Below, piece by piece: positions 8,774 to 17,382 of a stretch of DNA of 64,000 nt. The DNA is from Pseudomonas benzenivorans (lineage in GTDB: Bacteria > Pseudomonadota > Gammaproteobacteria > Pseudomonadales > Pseudomonadaceae). The DNA is taken from the NCBI RefSeq assembly GCF_033547155.1, contig NZ_CP137892.1:4402001-4466000 (forward strand). Reading direction: 5' to 3'. Each line of letters starts with the position of its first letter. The stretch's first letter is position 1. The position numbers were made by a program, and so were the translations under genes. The notes beneath the pieces are model-generated. The model ran no database searches. It saw only the letters and a program-made list of their open reading frames with translations, and was not told the DNA's origin.

Positions 8774-9544
8774 ATGAAAAAACTGCTAGTTGCCGCCGCG
8801 GCCTTCGCCGCCCTGTCCGCCCAGGCGGAAAGCCTGAGCGTCGCCGCCACCGCGGTGCCTCACGCGGAGATCCTCGAGTTCGTCAAACCGGCCCTGGCCA
8901 AGGACGGCGTCGAGCTGGAGATCAAGGTCTTCACCGACTACGTGCAGCCCAACGTGCAGGTGGCCGAGAAGCGCCTGGACGCCAACTTCTTCCAGCACCA
9001 GCCCTACCTGGACGAGTTCAACAAGAGCCGCGGCACCGACCTGGTCAGCGTCGCCGGCGTGCACGTCGAGCCCTTCGGCGCCTACTCCAGCAAGCACAAG
9101 AGCCTCGACGCGCTGCCCGAGGGCGCCCAGGTGGTGATCCCCAACGACGCCACCAACGGCGGCCGCGCCCTGCTGCTGCTGCAGAAGGCCGGGGTGATCA
9201 AGCTGAAAGACGCCGGCAACATCCTCGCCACGCCCAAGGACATCGCCGAGAACCCCAAGGCCATCAAGGTGCGCGAGCTGGAAGCGGCGACCCTGCCGCG
9301 GGTGCTGAACCAGGTCGACCTGGCGCTGATCAACACCAACTACGCCCTGGAGGCCAAGCTCAACCCGACCCAGGACGCGCTGGCCATCGAGGGCAGCGAC
9401 TCGCCCTACGTCAACATCCTGGTGGCCCGCGCCGATAGCAAGGACGGCGTGGCCCTGCAGAAGCTGGCCAAGGCGCTGAACAGCGCCGAGGTGAAGGCCT
9501 TCATCGCCGAGAAGTACCAGGGCGCCGTGGTGCCGGCCTTCTAA
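8774..9544 (+). CDS. metQ: Methionine ABC transporter substrate-binding protein MetQ
   Basis: 256-residue NlpA-family binding protein that captures methionine for MetNI. AAGGAG precedes the ATG at 8774. The signal peptide (about residues 1-18, ending LSAQA) lacks a lipobox cysteine, so this copy should be a soluble periplasmic protein rather than a lipoprotein such as E. coli MetQ. Family landmarks are ATAVPHAEIL near the mature N-terminus and IPNDATNGGRAL mid-protein. A strong terminator follows, closing the metNIQ unit. Confidence 0.94.
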   Translation: MKKLLVAAAAFAALSAQAESLSVAATAVPHAEILEFVKPALAKDGVELEIKVFTDYVQPNVQVAEKRLDANFFQHQPYLDEFNKSRGTDLVSVAGVHVEPFGAYSSKHKSLDALPEGAQVVIPNDATNGGRALLLLQKAGVIKLKDAGNILATPKDIAENPKAIKVRELEAATLPRVLNQVDLALINTNYALEAKLNPTQDALAIEGSDSPYVNILVARADSKDGVALQKLAKALNSAEVKAFIAEKYQGAVVPAF

Positions 9545-9570
9545 GCCGGCTGCACCTCCCGCGCCATGCC

Positions 9571-9600
9571 GAGCCCCGCCCTGTGCGGGGTTCGTCGTTT
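9571..9600 (+). terminator. Rho-independent terminator after metQ
   Basis: GAGCCCCGC and GCGGGGTTC pair around the loop CCTGT, followed by GTCGTTT. It lies 27 bases after the metQ stop. Confidence 0.75.
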
Positions 9601-9711
9601 CTGGGCGGCCATCGCCGCGCCGCAATTTTCCGCAGGGGCCCACGGTTTTTTGAGTTGTCCCTTCCCGCCAGGCCTGGCGCAATGACCGCCCACCCACGGT
9701 TGGAGTCCAGG

Positions 9712-10941
9712 ATGCATCAGCCACACCCTCCAGCAGGACGAGCACGACTCTGGCTGAGCGCCTGCGTGATCTTGATCGGCCTCAACCTGCGCCCGTCGAT
9801 GGCCGCCGTCGGCCCGCTGCTGGCGGAGCTGCGCGGCGAACTGGGCATAAGCTTCGCCAGCGCCGCGCTGCTGACCCTGCTGCCGGTGATGAGCATCGGC
9901 CTGGCGATGTTCGTCGGCCTGGATATCGCCCGGCGCTTCGGCGTGCGCCGCTCCATCGGCCTGGCGCTGTTGCTGCTCGGCTCGGCCAGCCTCGCCCGGC
10001 TGTTCAGCGTCGGCGTGCTCGACCTGCTGCTCAGCGCCTGCGCGGCCGGCCTGGGCATCGCCCAGATCCAGGCCTTGTTGCCGGCGCTGCTCAAGGCCCG
10101 CTACGGCCAGCAGGTGGCCCTGCCGATGGGGCTGTATGTCACCGCCATCATGGCCGGCGCTGCCCTGGCCGCCGGCCTGGCACCGAGCGTAGCCGAGTTC
10201 GGCGGCGGCTGGCGCACCGGCCTCGGCATCTGGGCCTGGCTCGCCGCACTGGCGCTGCCGCTGTGGCTGAGCCTGCCGCCAGGGCTGACGCGCCTGGGCG
10301 ATGCGTCGTGGAACGCCGACGTGCCGCGCCTGCGCTTTTCCCGCTACCCCCGGGCCTGGCTGCTCGCGCTGTTCTTCGGCCTGGGCACCGCCGGCTATAC
10401 CTGCGTGCTGGCCTGGCTGGCGCCCTACTTCGTCGAACTGGGCTGGCATCGCCAGCAGGCCGGGCTTCTGCTCGCCTTCCTGACTGGCCTGGAAGTGCTC
10501 TCGGGACTGCTGTCGCCGTGGCTGGCGAGCCGCAGCAACGACCGCCGCGCCGTGCTCGGTGGCTTGCTGTCGTTGATCTGCGCGGGTCTGCTCGGGCTGG
10601 TCCTGGCCCCACTGGCCGCCCCCTGGCTGTGGGCGACCCTGCTGGGGCTGGGCATCGGCGGGTTGTTCCCGCTGAGCCTGATCCTCTGCCTCGACCACCT
10701 CGACGACCCGCATCAGGCCGGCGGGCTGACCGCCTGGGTACAGGGCATCGGCTATCTGATCGCCGGCCTCTCGCCCTGGCTGGCAGGACTGCTGCGCGAT
10801 GCCCTGGGCAGTTTCAGCGCCGCCTGGCTGACCCTGGCGGGGATCATGCTGCTGTTGCTGCTGGCCTCCTGGCGCTTCGCCCCCCGGGACTACGCCAGGC
10901 ACTTCCTGAATGACGGCGGCCAAACCCTGTCGGTCGGCTAG
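9712..10941 (+). CDS. CynX/NimT-family major facilitator transporter
   Basis: 409-residue inner-membrane protein with about twelve hydrophobic helices and no signal peptide. The N-terminal LNLRPSMAAVGPLL motif after helix 1 and the domain order fit the CynX/NimT (cyanate/nitroimidazole) branch of the major facilitator superfamily. The substrate cannot be read from sequence. The ATG at 9712 is preferred because GGAG lies six bases upstream; an in-frame ATG at 9682 would add ten residues. A LysR gene on the same strand begins 74 bases downstream and could regulate it, but ordering downstream of its target would be unusual. Confidence 0.85.
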   Translation: MHQPHPPAGRARLWLSACVILIGLNLRPSMAAVGPLLAELRGELGISFASAALLTLLPVMSIGLAMFVGLDIARRFGVRRSIGLALLLLGSASLARLFSVGVLDLLLSACAAGLGIAQIQALLPALLKARYGQQVALPMGLYVTAIMAGAALAAGLAPSVAEFGGGWRTGLGIWAWLAALALPLWLSLPPGLTRLGDASWNADVPRLRFSRYPRAWLLALFFGLGTAGYTCVLAWLAPYFVELGWHRQQAGLLLAFLTGLEVLSGLLSPWLASRSNDRRAVLGGLLSLICAGLLGLVLAPLAAPWLWATLLGLGIGGLFPLSLILCLDHLDDPHQAGGLTAWVQGIGYLIAGLSPWLAGLLRDALGSFSAAWLTLAGIMLLLLLASWRFAPRDYARHFLNDGGQTLSVG

Positions 10942-11015
10942 CAGACGCGCACGTCGAGCTTGCCGCAGCTGCCGCCAGCGGTTCTGATGGGGCCCCCGGC
11001 CACAGGAAGCGCCCC

Positions 11016-11936
11016 ATGCTGCTCGCCAACAGTCTGCGCAAGATCGATATCCAGGATCTGCTGGTGTTCCTCGAGATCTGCCAGCGGCGCCACCTCGGCG
11101 AGGTGGCCGAGCGTCTCAGCCTCAGCGCGTCGAGTGTCGGCTACAGCCTGAAGAAACTGCGCGCCAGCTTCGCCGACGAGCTGTTCATCGCCACCCGCAG
11201 CGGTATGCTGCCCACGCACAAGGCCCAGGCGATACGTCCCCATGCGCTGGCCATGGTCGAGTCGATCAATCGCTGCTACAGCGAAGCCAGCGCCTTCGAT
11301 CCGCAGCAGGCGCCGCGGACGTTTCGCCTATGCGCGCCCGAGTATTTCGAGTTGCTGATCCTGCCGCCTCTGCTGCGCCGGCTCAGTGCCCACAACTATC
11401 CGGTCAACCTGGAGATCCAGCGCCTGGCGGGGGAGATCCCCGCCGATGACCTGACGCAGGGCAGCCTCGATCTCGCCATCGGTTTCGGCCCCCACCTGCA
11501 CCGCGCCCATCCCGAGCTGGTCGGCCTGGCCCTGTTCAAGGACGAACTGCTGTGCGTGCGCGATGCCGCCGCCCCCGCGATACGCGACCTCCAGGATTTC
11601 TGTGAGCGACGCCAGGTATTCCCCACCCCCTGGGACTCGGCGCGCAACATGGTCGATGGCTGGCTGCAGGAGCAAGGCCTTGCGCGCCAGGTGACGGCGC
11701 GCACCAACAACTACCTGGCGGCGCTGCAGTTGATCCCGCACAGTCCGCTGCTGCTGATGCTCCCGGGGCGGATCTATGCCCACCTGGCAGACCACCGCAC
11801 CCTCGCCAGCCCGCTTCCGGGACTGCCGGAGTTCTCCCTGGAGCTGTTCTGGTCCCGCGCCCTGGATCAGGACCCCGCTGCCGTCTGGTTACGCGAGCAG
11901 ATTCTCTGCGTCTGCGCCGAGCAGGCGCTGATCTAG
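11016..11936 (+). CDS. LysR-family transcriptional regulator
   Basis: 306-residue LysR-type regulator. The helix-turn-helix occupies residues about 10-65 (LLVFLEICQRRHLGEVAERLSLSASSVG region), followed by an effector-binding domain from about 95. The recognition part VGYSLKKLRASF departs from the usual AVSxQIxxLE pattern, so it is a divergent member. It ends four bases inside the end of the next LysR gene, which is convergent. No target is clear; the upstream MFS exporter on the same strand is the nearest candidate. Confidence 0.85.
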   Translation: MLLANSLRKIDIQDLLVFLEICQRRHLGEVAERLSLSASSVGYSLKKLRASFADELFIATRSGMLPTHKAQAIRPHALAMVESINRCYSEASAFDPQQAPRTFRLCAPEYFELLILPPLLRRLSAHNYPVNLEIQRLAGEIPADDLTQGSLDLAIGFGPHLHRAHPELVGLALFKDELLCVRDAAAPAIRDLQDFCERRQVFPTPWDSARNMVDGWLQEQGLARQVTARTNNYLAALQLIPHSPLLLMLPGRIYAHLADHRTLASPLPGLPEFSLELFWSRALDQDPAAVWLREQILCVCAEQALI

Positions 11937-12820
11937 GAGCAAGCGGCCGCACCCTCGCCGGCCACCTGCGCCCGCAGGCAATCCAGCAGACAGTCCAGCG
12001 CCGGCTGGCGCTGCGCCCGGTGCATGACCGCGACCAGCTCGCGGTGGAAGGTCAGCGGCCCCAGTTCGATCACCCGCAGCTGGGTCGGCCGCTGCAGCCA
12101 CAGGCCGGCACGCGGGATCAGCGACACCCCGAGACCGCACTCGACCATGCGTACGATGGCCTCCAGCTCGTCCAGCTCCAGCGCCTCGCGTACCTCCAGG
12201 CGCTGCTCGCGCAGGAACCGGCTGACCCGCCGGCCGCCGAACGAGCTGCGGTCGTAGCGCACGAAAGGTTGCTCGGCGAGCAGGCGCAGCGGCTCGTCGC
12301 CCTCGATCCCCAGGGGCGCGATCAACACGAAGGGCTCCCGGGCCAGGCCGACTTGCAGCAGTTCCTTGGGCAACTCGAACGGCGGCCTGATCAGCAGCGC
12401 CAGGTCCAGTTCGCCGGCATCCACCTGACTCAGCAACTGCAGGGACACCCCCGGCACCAGCTTCAGCTCGACCCGCGGCGCGGCGGCGCGAAAGCGCGGC
12501 AGGGCCTCGGGCAGCAGGCCGGTCTGCACCGTGGCGATGGCGCCGATGCGCAACTCGCCCTGCCACTCGGCCAGGGCCGTGGGCTGCGCCATCTGCCCGT
12601 AGAGCGCGAGTATCTGTTCGGCCAGCGGCAGGGCATGCCGGCCGGCGGCGTTGAGCACCGCGGCGCGGCCGCTGCGATCGAACAGGCGCACGCCGAGGTG
12701 CTGCTCCAGCACGCGTATCTGCGCGCTGACCGCCGACTGGGTCAGCCCCAGGTGCTGGCCGGCGGCGGCGAAGGTGCCGTGACGCACGACCATCAGGAAG
12801 GTTTTCAGCTCGCGCAGCAT
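11933..12820 (-). CDS. LysR-family transcriptional regulator divergent from a VOC gene
   Basis: 295-residue LysR-type regulator with a canonical N-terminal helix-turn-helix (TFAAAGQHLGLTQSAVSAQI, residues about 16-36) and an effector domain from about 90. It is transcribed divergently from a small VOC-family gene; the 111-base gap contains AT-rich direct repeats, so the VOC gene is the likely target. Its 3' end overlaps the other LysR gene by four bases in convergent orientation. The inducer is unknown. Confidence 0.88.
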   Translation of the reverse strand: MLRELKTFLMVVRHGTFAAAGQHLGLTQSAVSAQIRVLEQHLGVRLFDRSGRAAVLNAAGRHALPLAEQILALYGQMAQPTALAEWQGELRIGAIATVQTGLLPEALPRFRAAAPRVELKLVPGVSLQLLSQVDAGELDLALLIRPPFELPKELLQVGLAREPFVLIAPLGIEGDEPLRLLAEQPFVRYDRSSFGGRRVSRFLREQRLEVREALELDELEAIVRMVECGLGVSLIPRAGLWLQRPTQLRVIELGPLTFHRELVAVMHRAQRQPALDCLLDCLRAQVAGEGAAACS

Positions 12821-12834
12821 GGCCGCCTCGATTG

Positions 12835-12886
12835 ATCGATTTTATTTGTTCTCGGGCACAAGGATATTCGCTTTCAATCGATTTAG
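12835..12886. promoter_or_regulatory. Candidate LysR operator with ATCGATTT direct repeats
   Basis: ATCGATTTTATT (12835-12846) and ATCGATTTAGTC (12877-12888) are direct repeats 42 bases apart, about four helical turns, in an AT-rich divergent promoter. Position between a LysR gene and its divergent neighbour suggests regulator binding sites. This is inference; no footprint or consensus was available. Confidence 0.45.
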
Positions 12887-12931
12887 TCGTTACTAGAATG
12901 GAGCGGAAATCGCCCCCAAAGGAACCTCGCC

Positions 12932-13357
12932 ATGCCACTCGCGCCCTTCCACCTGGCCATTCCCGTCTTCGATCTGGCTGCCGCCCGGCACTTCTACGGC
13001 GAGCTATTCGGCTGCGCCGAGGGTCGCAGCAGTGCGCAGTGGGTGGATTTCGACTTCTTCGGCCACCAGCTGGTGATCCACCAGGCGCCGAAGATGGCGT
13101 ATCAGGAGGCGGCACACGGCAACCCGGTGGACGGCCACGAGGTGCCGGTGCCGCATTTCGGTGTGGTGCTGGCCTGGGACGACTGGCAGCGCCTGGCCGA
13201 TCGCCTGGTCGCCAGGGGTACCCGTTTCGTCATCGAGCCCCATGTGCGTTTCCAGGGCCAGGTCGGCGAGCAGGCCACCCTGTTCCTCCTCGACCCCTGC
13301 GGCAACGCCCTGGAGTTCAAGGCGTTCAAGGATATCGGCCAGCTGTTCGCCAAATAG
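12932..13357 (+). CDS. VOC (glyoxalase/dioxygenase-fold) family protein
   Basis: 141-residue VOC-fold protein made of two beta-alpha-beta-beta-beta modules. N-terminal [22 protein letters not shown] and C-terminal [12 protein letters not shown] are typical; His7 and the Glu of ALEFK are plausible metal ligands. AAAGGA lies upstream of the ATG. The protein resembles glyoxalase or bleomycin-resistance-type family members found widely in Pseudomonas, but no substrate can be assigned. It is convergent with the sco gene 25 bases away and probably controlled by the divergent LysR. Confidence 0.85.
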   Translation: MPLAPFHLAIPVFDLAAARHFYGELFGCAEGRSSAQWVDFDFFGHQLVIHQAPKMAYQEAAHGNPVDGHEVPVPHFGVVLAWDDWQRLADRLVARGTRFVIEPHVRFQGQVGEQATLFLLDPCGNALEFKAFKDIGQLFAK

Positions 13358-13381
13358 CCGGGCCGGGCAGTCGCGGCGGGC

Positions 13382-14017
13382 TCAGCCGGCCGGCTTGAGC
13401 AACTCGGGCAGCTGCGCGGCGAGTTTGGCGTTCTTCAGCGGCGCGCGGATGAAGCCGCGCTGGGTGCCGTCCGGACCGACAATCACCAGGTTGCCGCTGT
13501 GGTTCACCGTGTAGTTTTCCTCGCTGGTGTCGGCCGGGATAAAGGGAATGCTCACCGCGTTGGCCAGCTTCTGGATGGCCTCCAGCTCGCCGGTCAGGCC
13601 GATGAACTCGGCATCGAAATAGCCCAGGTACTTCTTCAACTGCTCCGGCGTGTCGCGCTGGGGGTCGACGCTGACCAGTACCACGCGCAGGTTGTCCCTG
13701 GCCTCCTCGGGCAGCAGGGTGCGCAGCTGCCGCAGCTCGGCGAGGGTGGCCGGGCAGATGTCCGGGCAGAAGGTGTAGCCGAAGAACAGCAGGCTCCACT
13801 GCTTCTCGAGCCGATCGACCCTGAACGCCTGGCCATCCTGGTCGACCAGGCTCAGCTCGGGCAGATCGCGGCTCTGCGGCAGCAGCACGATGCCGGCATC
13901 CAGCAACGCGGTGGGGTCGGCCTGGCCCTTGCTGGTCAGCACCTTGTTGACGGTCAGGCCGAGGATCAAGGCGACCACGGCGACGAGGATGAAAACGGTC
14001 TTCTGGGTACGGGTCAT
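13382..14017 (-). CDS. Sco/SenC-family copper chaperone for cytochrome oxidase
   Basis: 211-residue membrane-anchored thioredoxin-fold protein that delivers copper to, or reduces, the CuA site of cytochrome c oxidase. One N-terminal helix (about 8-25) anchors it with the domain in the periplasm. The copper motif CPDIC has Cys84 and Cys88, and the distal ligand His173 lies in TVNHSG. It is last in the minus-strand cox assembly operon, starting 11 bases after the cyoE stop. Confidence 0.93.
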   Translation of the reverse strand: MTRTQKTVFILVAVVALILGLTVNKVLTSKGQADPTALLDAGIVLLPQSRDLPELSLVDQDGQAFRVDRLEKQWSLLFFGYTFCPDICPATLAELRQLRTLLPEEARDNLRVVLVSVDPQRDTPEQLKKYLGYFDAEFIGLTGELEAIQKLANAVSIPFIPADTSEENYTVNHSGNLVIVGPDGTQRGFIRAPLKNAKLAAQLPELLKPAG

Positions 14018-14028
14018 GACACCAACGT

Positions 14029-14928
14029 TTACAGGTTGAGCAGCAGGTAGTGATCGGCCAGCAGGGCGATGAACAGCAGGAACAGGTACCAGATACTGTA
14101 CTTGAAGGTGTTGATCGCCGCGTGCGGCCGGCTGTCACGGTACAACACCCAGGCCCAGTGCAGAAAGCGCAGGCCCAGGCCGACGGCACAGGCCAGGTAG
14201 AGCAGGCCGCTCATGTGGATGGCGTAGGGCAGCAGGGTCACCGCGAACATCACGCAGGTATAGAGCAGGATGTGCACCTTGGTGTAGTGCTCGCCATGGG
14301 TCACCGGCAGCATGGGGATATCGGCCTTGGCGTACTCGGCCTTGCGGTGGATGGCCAGGGCCCAGAAATGCGGCGGCGTCCAGGCGAAGATGATCAGCAC
14401 CAGCAGCAAGGGTTCGGCGCTCATGTGCCCGGTCACCGCGACCCAGCCGAGCAGCGGCGGCGCGGCCCCGGCCAGGCCGCCGATGACGATGTTCTGCGGC
14501 GTGGCGCGCTTGAGGAAGCCGGTATAGATCACCGCGTAGCCGAGCAGCGAGGCCAGGGTCAGCCAGGCCGCCAGCGGGTTGGTGAAGGCCAGCAGCAGCG
14601 CCATGCCCACCACCGCCAGCAGCAGGGCGAAGCTCAGCGCCGCGGCCGGGGAGACGCGGCCTTCGGCCAACGGCCGCTTGTGGGTGCGCGCCATGAGCGA
14701 GTCGATGCGCCTGTCCACCACGTGGTTGACCGCCGCCGCCGCGCCCGCGCACAGGCCGATGCCCAGGTTGCCGAACAGCAGCACCTGCCAGGGCACCCCG
14801 GCACGGGTGGCGAGGAACATGCCGACCAGGGAGGTGATCAGCATCAGCAGCACCACCCGCGGCTTGGTCAGCTCCAGGTAGTCGCGCCAGCCGGCTTGGG
14901 CGTGTTGCTTGCGCAATAGGGTAGCCAT
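14029..14928 (-). CDS. cyoE: Protoheme IX farnesyltransferase (heme O synthase)
   Basis: 299-residue polytopic membrane enzyme of the UbiA superfamily that transfers a farnesyl group to heme B, giving heme O, the precursor of heme A. It has about nine hydrophobic helices. The first Asp-rich motif is [20 protein letters not shown] (residues about 67-86), and the second polar loop contains [20 protein letters not shown] precedes the ATG. It lies directly after the heme A synthase gene and before sco, so it serves the aa3 oxidase encoded here; the alternative name is ctaB. Confidence 0.95.
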   Translation of the reverse strand: MATLLRKQHAQAGWRDYLELTKPRVVLLMLITSLVGMFLATRAGVPWQVLLFGNLGIGLCAGAAAAVNHVVDRRIDSLMARTHKRPLAEGRVSPAAALSFALLLAVVGMALLLAFTNPLAAWLTLASLLGYAVIYTGFLKRATPQNIVIGGLAGAAPPLLGWVAVTGHMSAEPLLLVLIIFAWTPPHFWALAIHRKAEYAKADIPMLPVTHGEHYTKVHILLYTCVMFAVTLLPYAIHMSGLLYLACAVGLGLRFLHWAWVLYRDSRPHAAINTFKYSIWYLFLLFIALLADHYLLLNL

Positions 14929-14952
14929 CGCTTCTCTCCTCGATCGTTCTTC

Positions 14953-16011
14953 TTATTCGTTCGGCAGCGCGCTCAGCCCGTGGCTGGGCGGCGGCGGAGC
15001 CGTCCGGACACGGGGCGCGGCAGCCGCCAACGGGGCCGGGTGCAGGCGGTAGTTGATCAGCACCAGGCACAGCAGCAGCCCGGCGCCACCGGCGTTGTGC
15101 GCCACCGCCACGGCCAGCGGCAGATGCAGCAGCACGTTGCCGATGCCCAGCGCCAGCTGCAGGCCCAGCGCCAGCAGCAGCAGGCCCGCCAGGCGCGGCG
15201 CGCCGGCGACACGCAGGCGCCAGGCCAGCAGTAGCAGAGTGAGGCTGACCAGCAGGGCGCCCAGGCGGTGACTCATATGAATGGCCGTGCGCGCATCGCT
15301 GTCGAGCTGGCCGCCGAGGTAGTTCGGGCCTATGTGCTGGGTCAGGTGGAAGCCGTTGGCGAAGTCCATGGCCGGCCACCACTGGCCGTGGCAGGTCGGC
15401 AGGTCGACGCAGGCGACTGCCGCGTAGTTGCTGCTGACCCAGCCACCGAGGGCGACCTGACCGATCACCAGGGTCAGGGCCAATGTGGCCAGGCCGCGTA
15501 ATGCCGCGGGCGGCCGTTGTACGGGCGCGGCCGCTCCGGACAGGCGCAGGGTCAGCAGGAACAGCAGGCTGAGGGTGGCGAAACCGCCGAGCAGGTGAGC
15601 GGTGACCACCTGCGGCCAGAGCTTGAGGGTCACGGTCCACATGCCGAACGCCGCCTGAATCAGCACCAGGCCGAGCAGCAGCAACGGCAGCCGCAGCGGC
15701 TGGCCGGGTTCGTCGCGCCGGCGCAGGGCCTGCACGGCCAAAGCGAGGATCACCAGGCCGAGGCTGCCGGCGAAATAGCGGTGGATCATCTCGTACCAGC
15801 CCTTGGCCACCTCCAGCGGCGCCTCGGGAAAGCGCGCCTCGGCCAGGGCCTGGTTCTGCTCGCTCATCGGCACGCCGAGAAAACCGTAGCAACCGGGCCA
15901 ATCCGGGCAGCCGAGGCCGGCGTGGCTGAGCCGGGTATAGGCCCCGAGCATGACCACCAGCAGGGCCAGCAGGGTGGCGAACAGGGCCAGGGGGTATCCG
16001 GGTTTGCGCAT
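14953..16011 (-). CDS. ctaA: Heme A synthase (COX15/CtaA family)
   Basis: 352-residue membrane protein with about eight helices that oxidises heme O to heme A. Conserved landmarks are TRLSHAGLGCPDWPGCYG in the first periplasmic loop with a Cys pair, MIHRYFAG, TAHLLGG and MSHRLGA, which provide the paired histidines for heme binding. It follows the CxxxC protein gene by nine bases and precedes cyoE by 24 bases, consistent with one operon making heme A for the oxidase. Confidence 0.94.
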   Translation of the reverse strand: MRKPGYPLALFATLLALLVVMLGAYTRLSHAGLGCPDWPGCYGFLGVPMSEQNQALAEARFPEAPLEVAKGWYEMIHRYFAGSLGLVILALAVQALRRRDEPGQPLRLPLLLLGLVLIQAAFGMWTVTLKLWPQVVTAHLLGGFATLSLLFLLTLRLSGAAAPVQRPPAALRGLATLALTLVIGQVALGGWVSSNYAAVACVDLPTCHGQWWPAMDFANGFHLTQHIGPNYLGGQLDSDARTAIHMSHRLGALLVSLTLLLLAWRLRVAGAPRLAGLLLLALGLQLALGIGNVLLHLPLAVAVAHNAGGAGLLLCLVLINYRLHPAPLAAAAPRVRTAPPPPSHGLSALPNE

Positions 16012-16020
16012 GGCGAATCC

Positions 16021-16602
16021 TTAGCCGATTTGCGAGATCTTCAGCAGATAGCGTAGGTCGTCGAGGATGGCTTTGCCCTTGCTGCGGCTGTCGTAACGCA
16101 GCACCAGGTTGCCGTGGGGGTCGACTATCCACAGCTGGGCGCCTGCTCTGCCGCCGGTGGCCTGCCGATAGACCGGCAGCTGCACGCGGTAGCGATCCAG
16201 CTGCGGATACTCGCGGCGCAGCCTGGCGTCCAGCTCCGCGTCCAGTCCCTCGCCACTGGCCAGCCCATGAGCGGCCCGCGTGGCGTCGCGATTGAGGCCG
16301 ATATGGATCTGCCGGGCGAGGAACACCAGTTGCTGGCAGTCCTGCCCGCAGGCGTCGGGGGTGGTCACCAGCAGCTGCCAGCGCCCCTCCTCGGCCGTCA
16401 CCCCCAGGCCGGCGCGGGTCAGGCCGGTGCCGATCAGCTCGCCGTGGTAGCTGCGCGTCTCCGGCACCCAGAAACGCCACTGGTACATGGCGCTGGCCAG
16501 GATCATCGGGCCTATCACCACGGCGAGGATCAGCAGCAGCTGCAGGCGGCCGCGCCAGCGGCGGCCAGTCTTGGCGTCAGGCAGGGCGATGGCTGGGTTC
16601 AT
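16021..16602 (-). CDS. Membrane-anchored protein with a Sco-like CxxxC motif in the cox cluster
   Basis: 193-residue protein with one transmembrane helix (about 20-40) and a periplasmic domain. Cys85 and Cys89 in DACGQDCQ form a CxxxC motif in the same position after the first strand as CPDIC of Sco, and the C-terminal segment WIVDPHGNLVLRY matches the end of the thioredoxin fold in Sco. The Sco copper-ligand His has no clear counterpart. It is usually annotated hypothetical at this place in Pseudomonas. I infer a copper- or thiol-handling assembly factor for cytochrome oxidase. The ATG at 16602 has GGGAGA upstream and overlaps the SURF1 gene by 26 bases. Confidence 0.8.
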   Translation of the reverse strand: MNPAIALPDAKTGRRWRGRLQLLLILAVVIGPMILASAMYQWRFWVPETRSYHGELIGTGLTRAGLGVTAEEGRWQLLVTTPDACGQDCQQLVFLARQIHIGLNRDATRAAHGLASGEGLDAELDARLRREYPQLDRYRVQLPVYRQATGGRAGAQLWIVDPHGNLVLRYDSRSKGKAILDDLRYLLKISQIG

Positions 16603-17308
16603 GGCGAGTCTCCCGCGCGTTATGCAGACCGAAATAGATGAACAGGCCGAGCAGGGCCGCCGCCAGGGCGAACCATTGCACGGCATAGCCCAGGTGCTTG
16701 TCCGGGCTCATGGCGACCACCGGCCAGTCGGCCTGAAAGGCCGCCGGGCCTGGCTCCAGGCGCAGCTCATAGCGCAGGCCGGCGCGTCCCAGGCGTTGCC
16801 ACAGGGCCTCGGGCTCGACCTGGGTGATCAGCTGCGGCCAGCCCGACGGCCCCTGCCCACGACCAAGCTGGAAAGGCTCGCCCGGCGGCACATAGGCCCA
16901 GGCAGTCAGGCTCAGCCTGTCTTCGGGGGTGCTGAAAGCGGGTGCGACGCGGCGGTCCGGCCAGGGCAGCCAGCCGCGGTTGAGCAGCAGCCACAGGCCG
17001 CTGGGCTGGTCGTAGAAGGGTTGCAGCACCTCCACCCCGGCCCGGCCGTCGCGGGTGCGGTTATCCAGCAGCAGGATGTGCTGCGCATCGAAGCGTCCGT
17101 TCAGGCGGACCCGGGTATAGGCCCAGTCTGCCCGGCGCTCCAACTGGTTTACCTCGATGGGTACGGCGAGCCGGCGAGCCTGATGCACGGCCAGCAGCTC
17201 GCGCTTCTGCTCGGCTCGCGTCAGCTGCCAAAAGCCCAATCCCAGCAGCGACGGTAACAGTGCCAGGACCAGCAGGCTGGGCAGCAGGCCGGGGCGAAAG
17301 GCGCTCAT
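16577..17308 (-). CDS. SURF1-family cytochrome oxidase assembly protein
   Basis: 243-residue SURF1 protein with an N-terminal helix (about 8-25, ending GLGFWQLTRAEQK), a periplasmic domain and a C-terminal helix (about 208-230, HLGYAVQWFALA). The conserved NRGWLP segment is present (LLLNRGWLPWPDRR). SURF1 proteins help insert heme A into oxidase subunit I. Its 3' end overlaps the next gene by 26 bases, suggesting translational coupling. Confidence 0.92.
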   Translation of the reverse strand: MSAFRPGLLPSLLVLALLPSLLGLGFWQLTRAEQKRELLAVHQARRLAVPIEVNQLERRADWAYTRVRLNGRFDAQHILLLDNRTRDGRAGVEVLQPFYDQPSGLWLLLNRGWLPWPDRRVAPAFSTPEDRLSLTAWAYVPPGEPFQLGRGQGPSGWPQLITQVEPEALWQRLGRAGLRYELRLEPGPAAFQADWPVVAMSPDKHLGYAVQWFALAAALLGLFIYFGLHNARETRHEPSHRPA

Positions 17309-17382
17309 GGCCGCCCCGCAAATGTACCGATCAAGCTGGGTATACTGCCTCTACCGCGCATTGCCCTTCCCCGGAGTTCCCT

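Noticed and set aside
14135..16480. 781-residue minus-strand frame across ctaA and cyoE
   Set aside because: Out-of-frame reading through two genes with clear family motifs; composition is Arg/Pro/Ala-rich.
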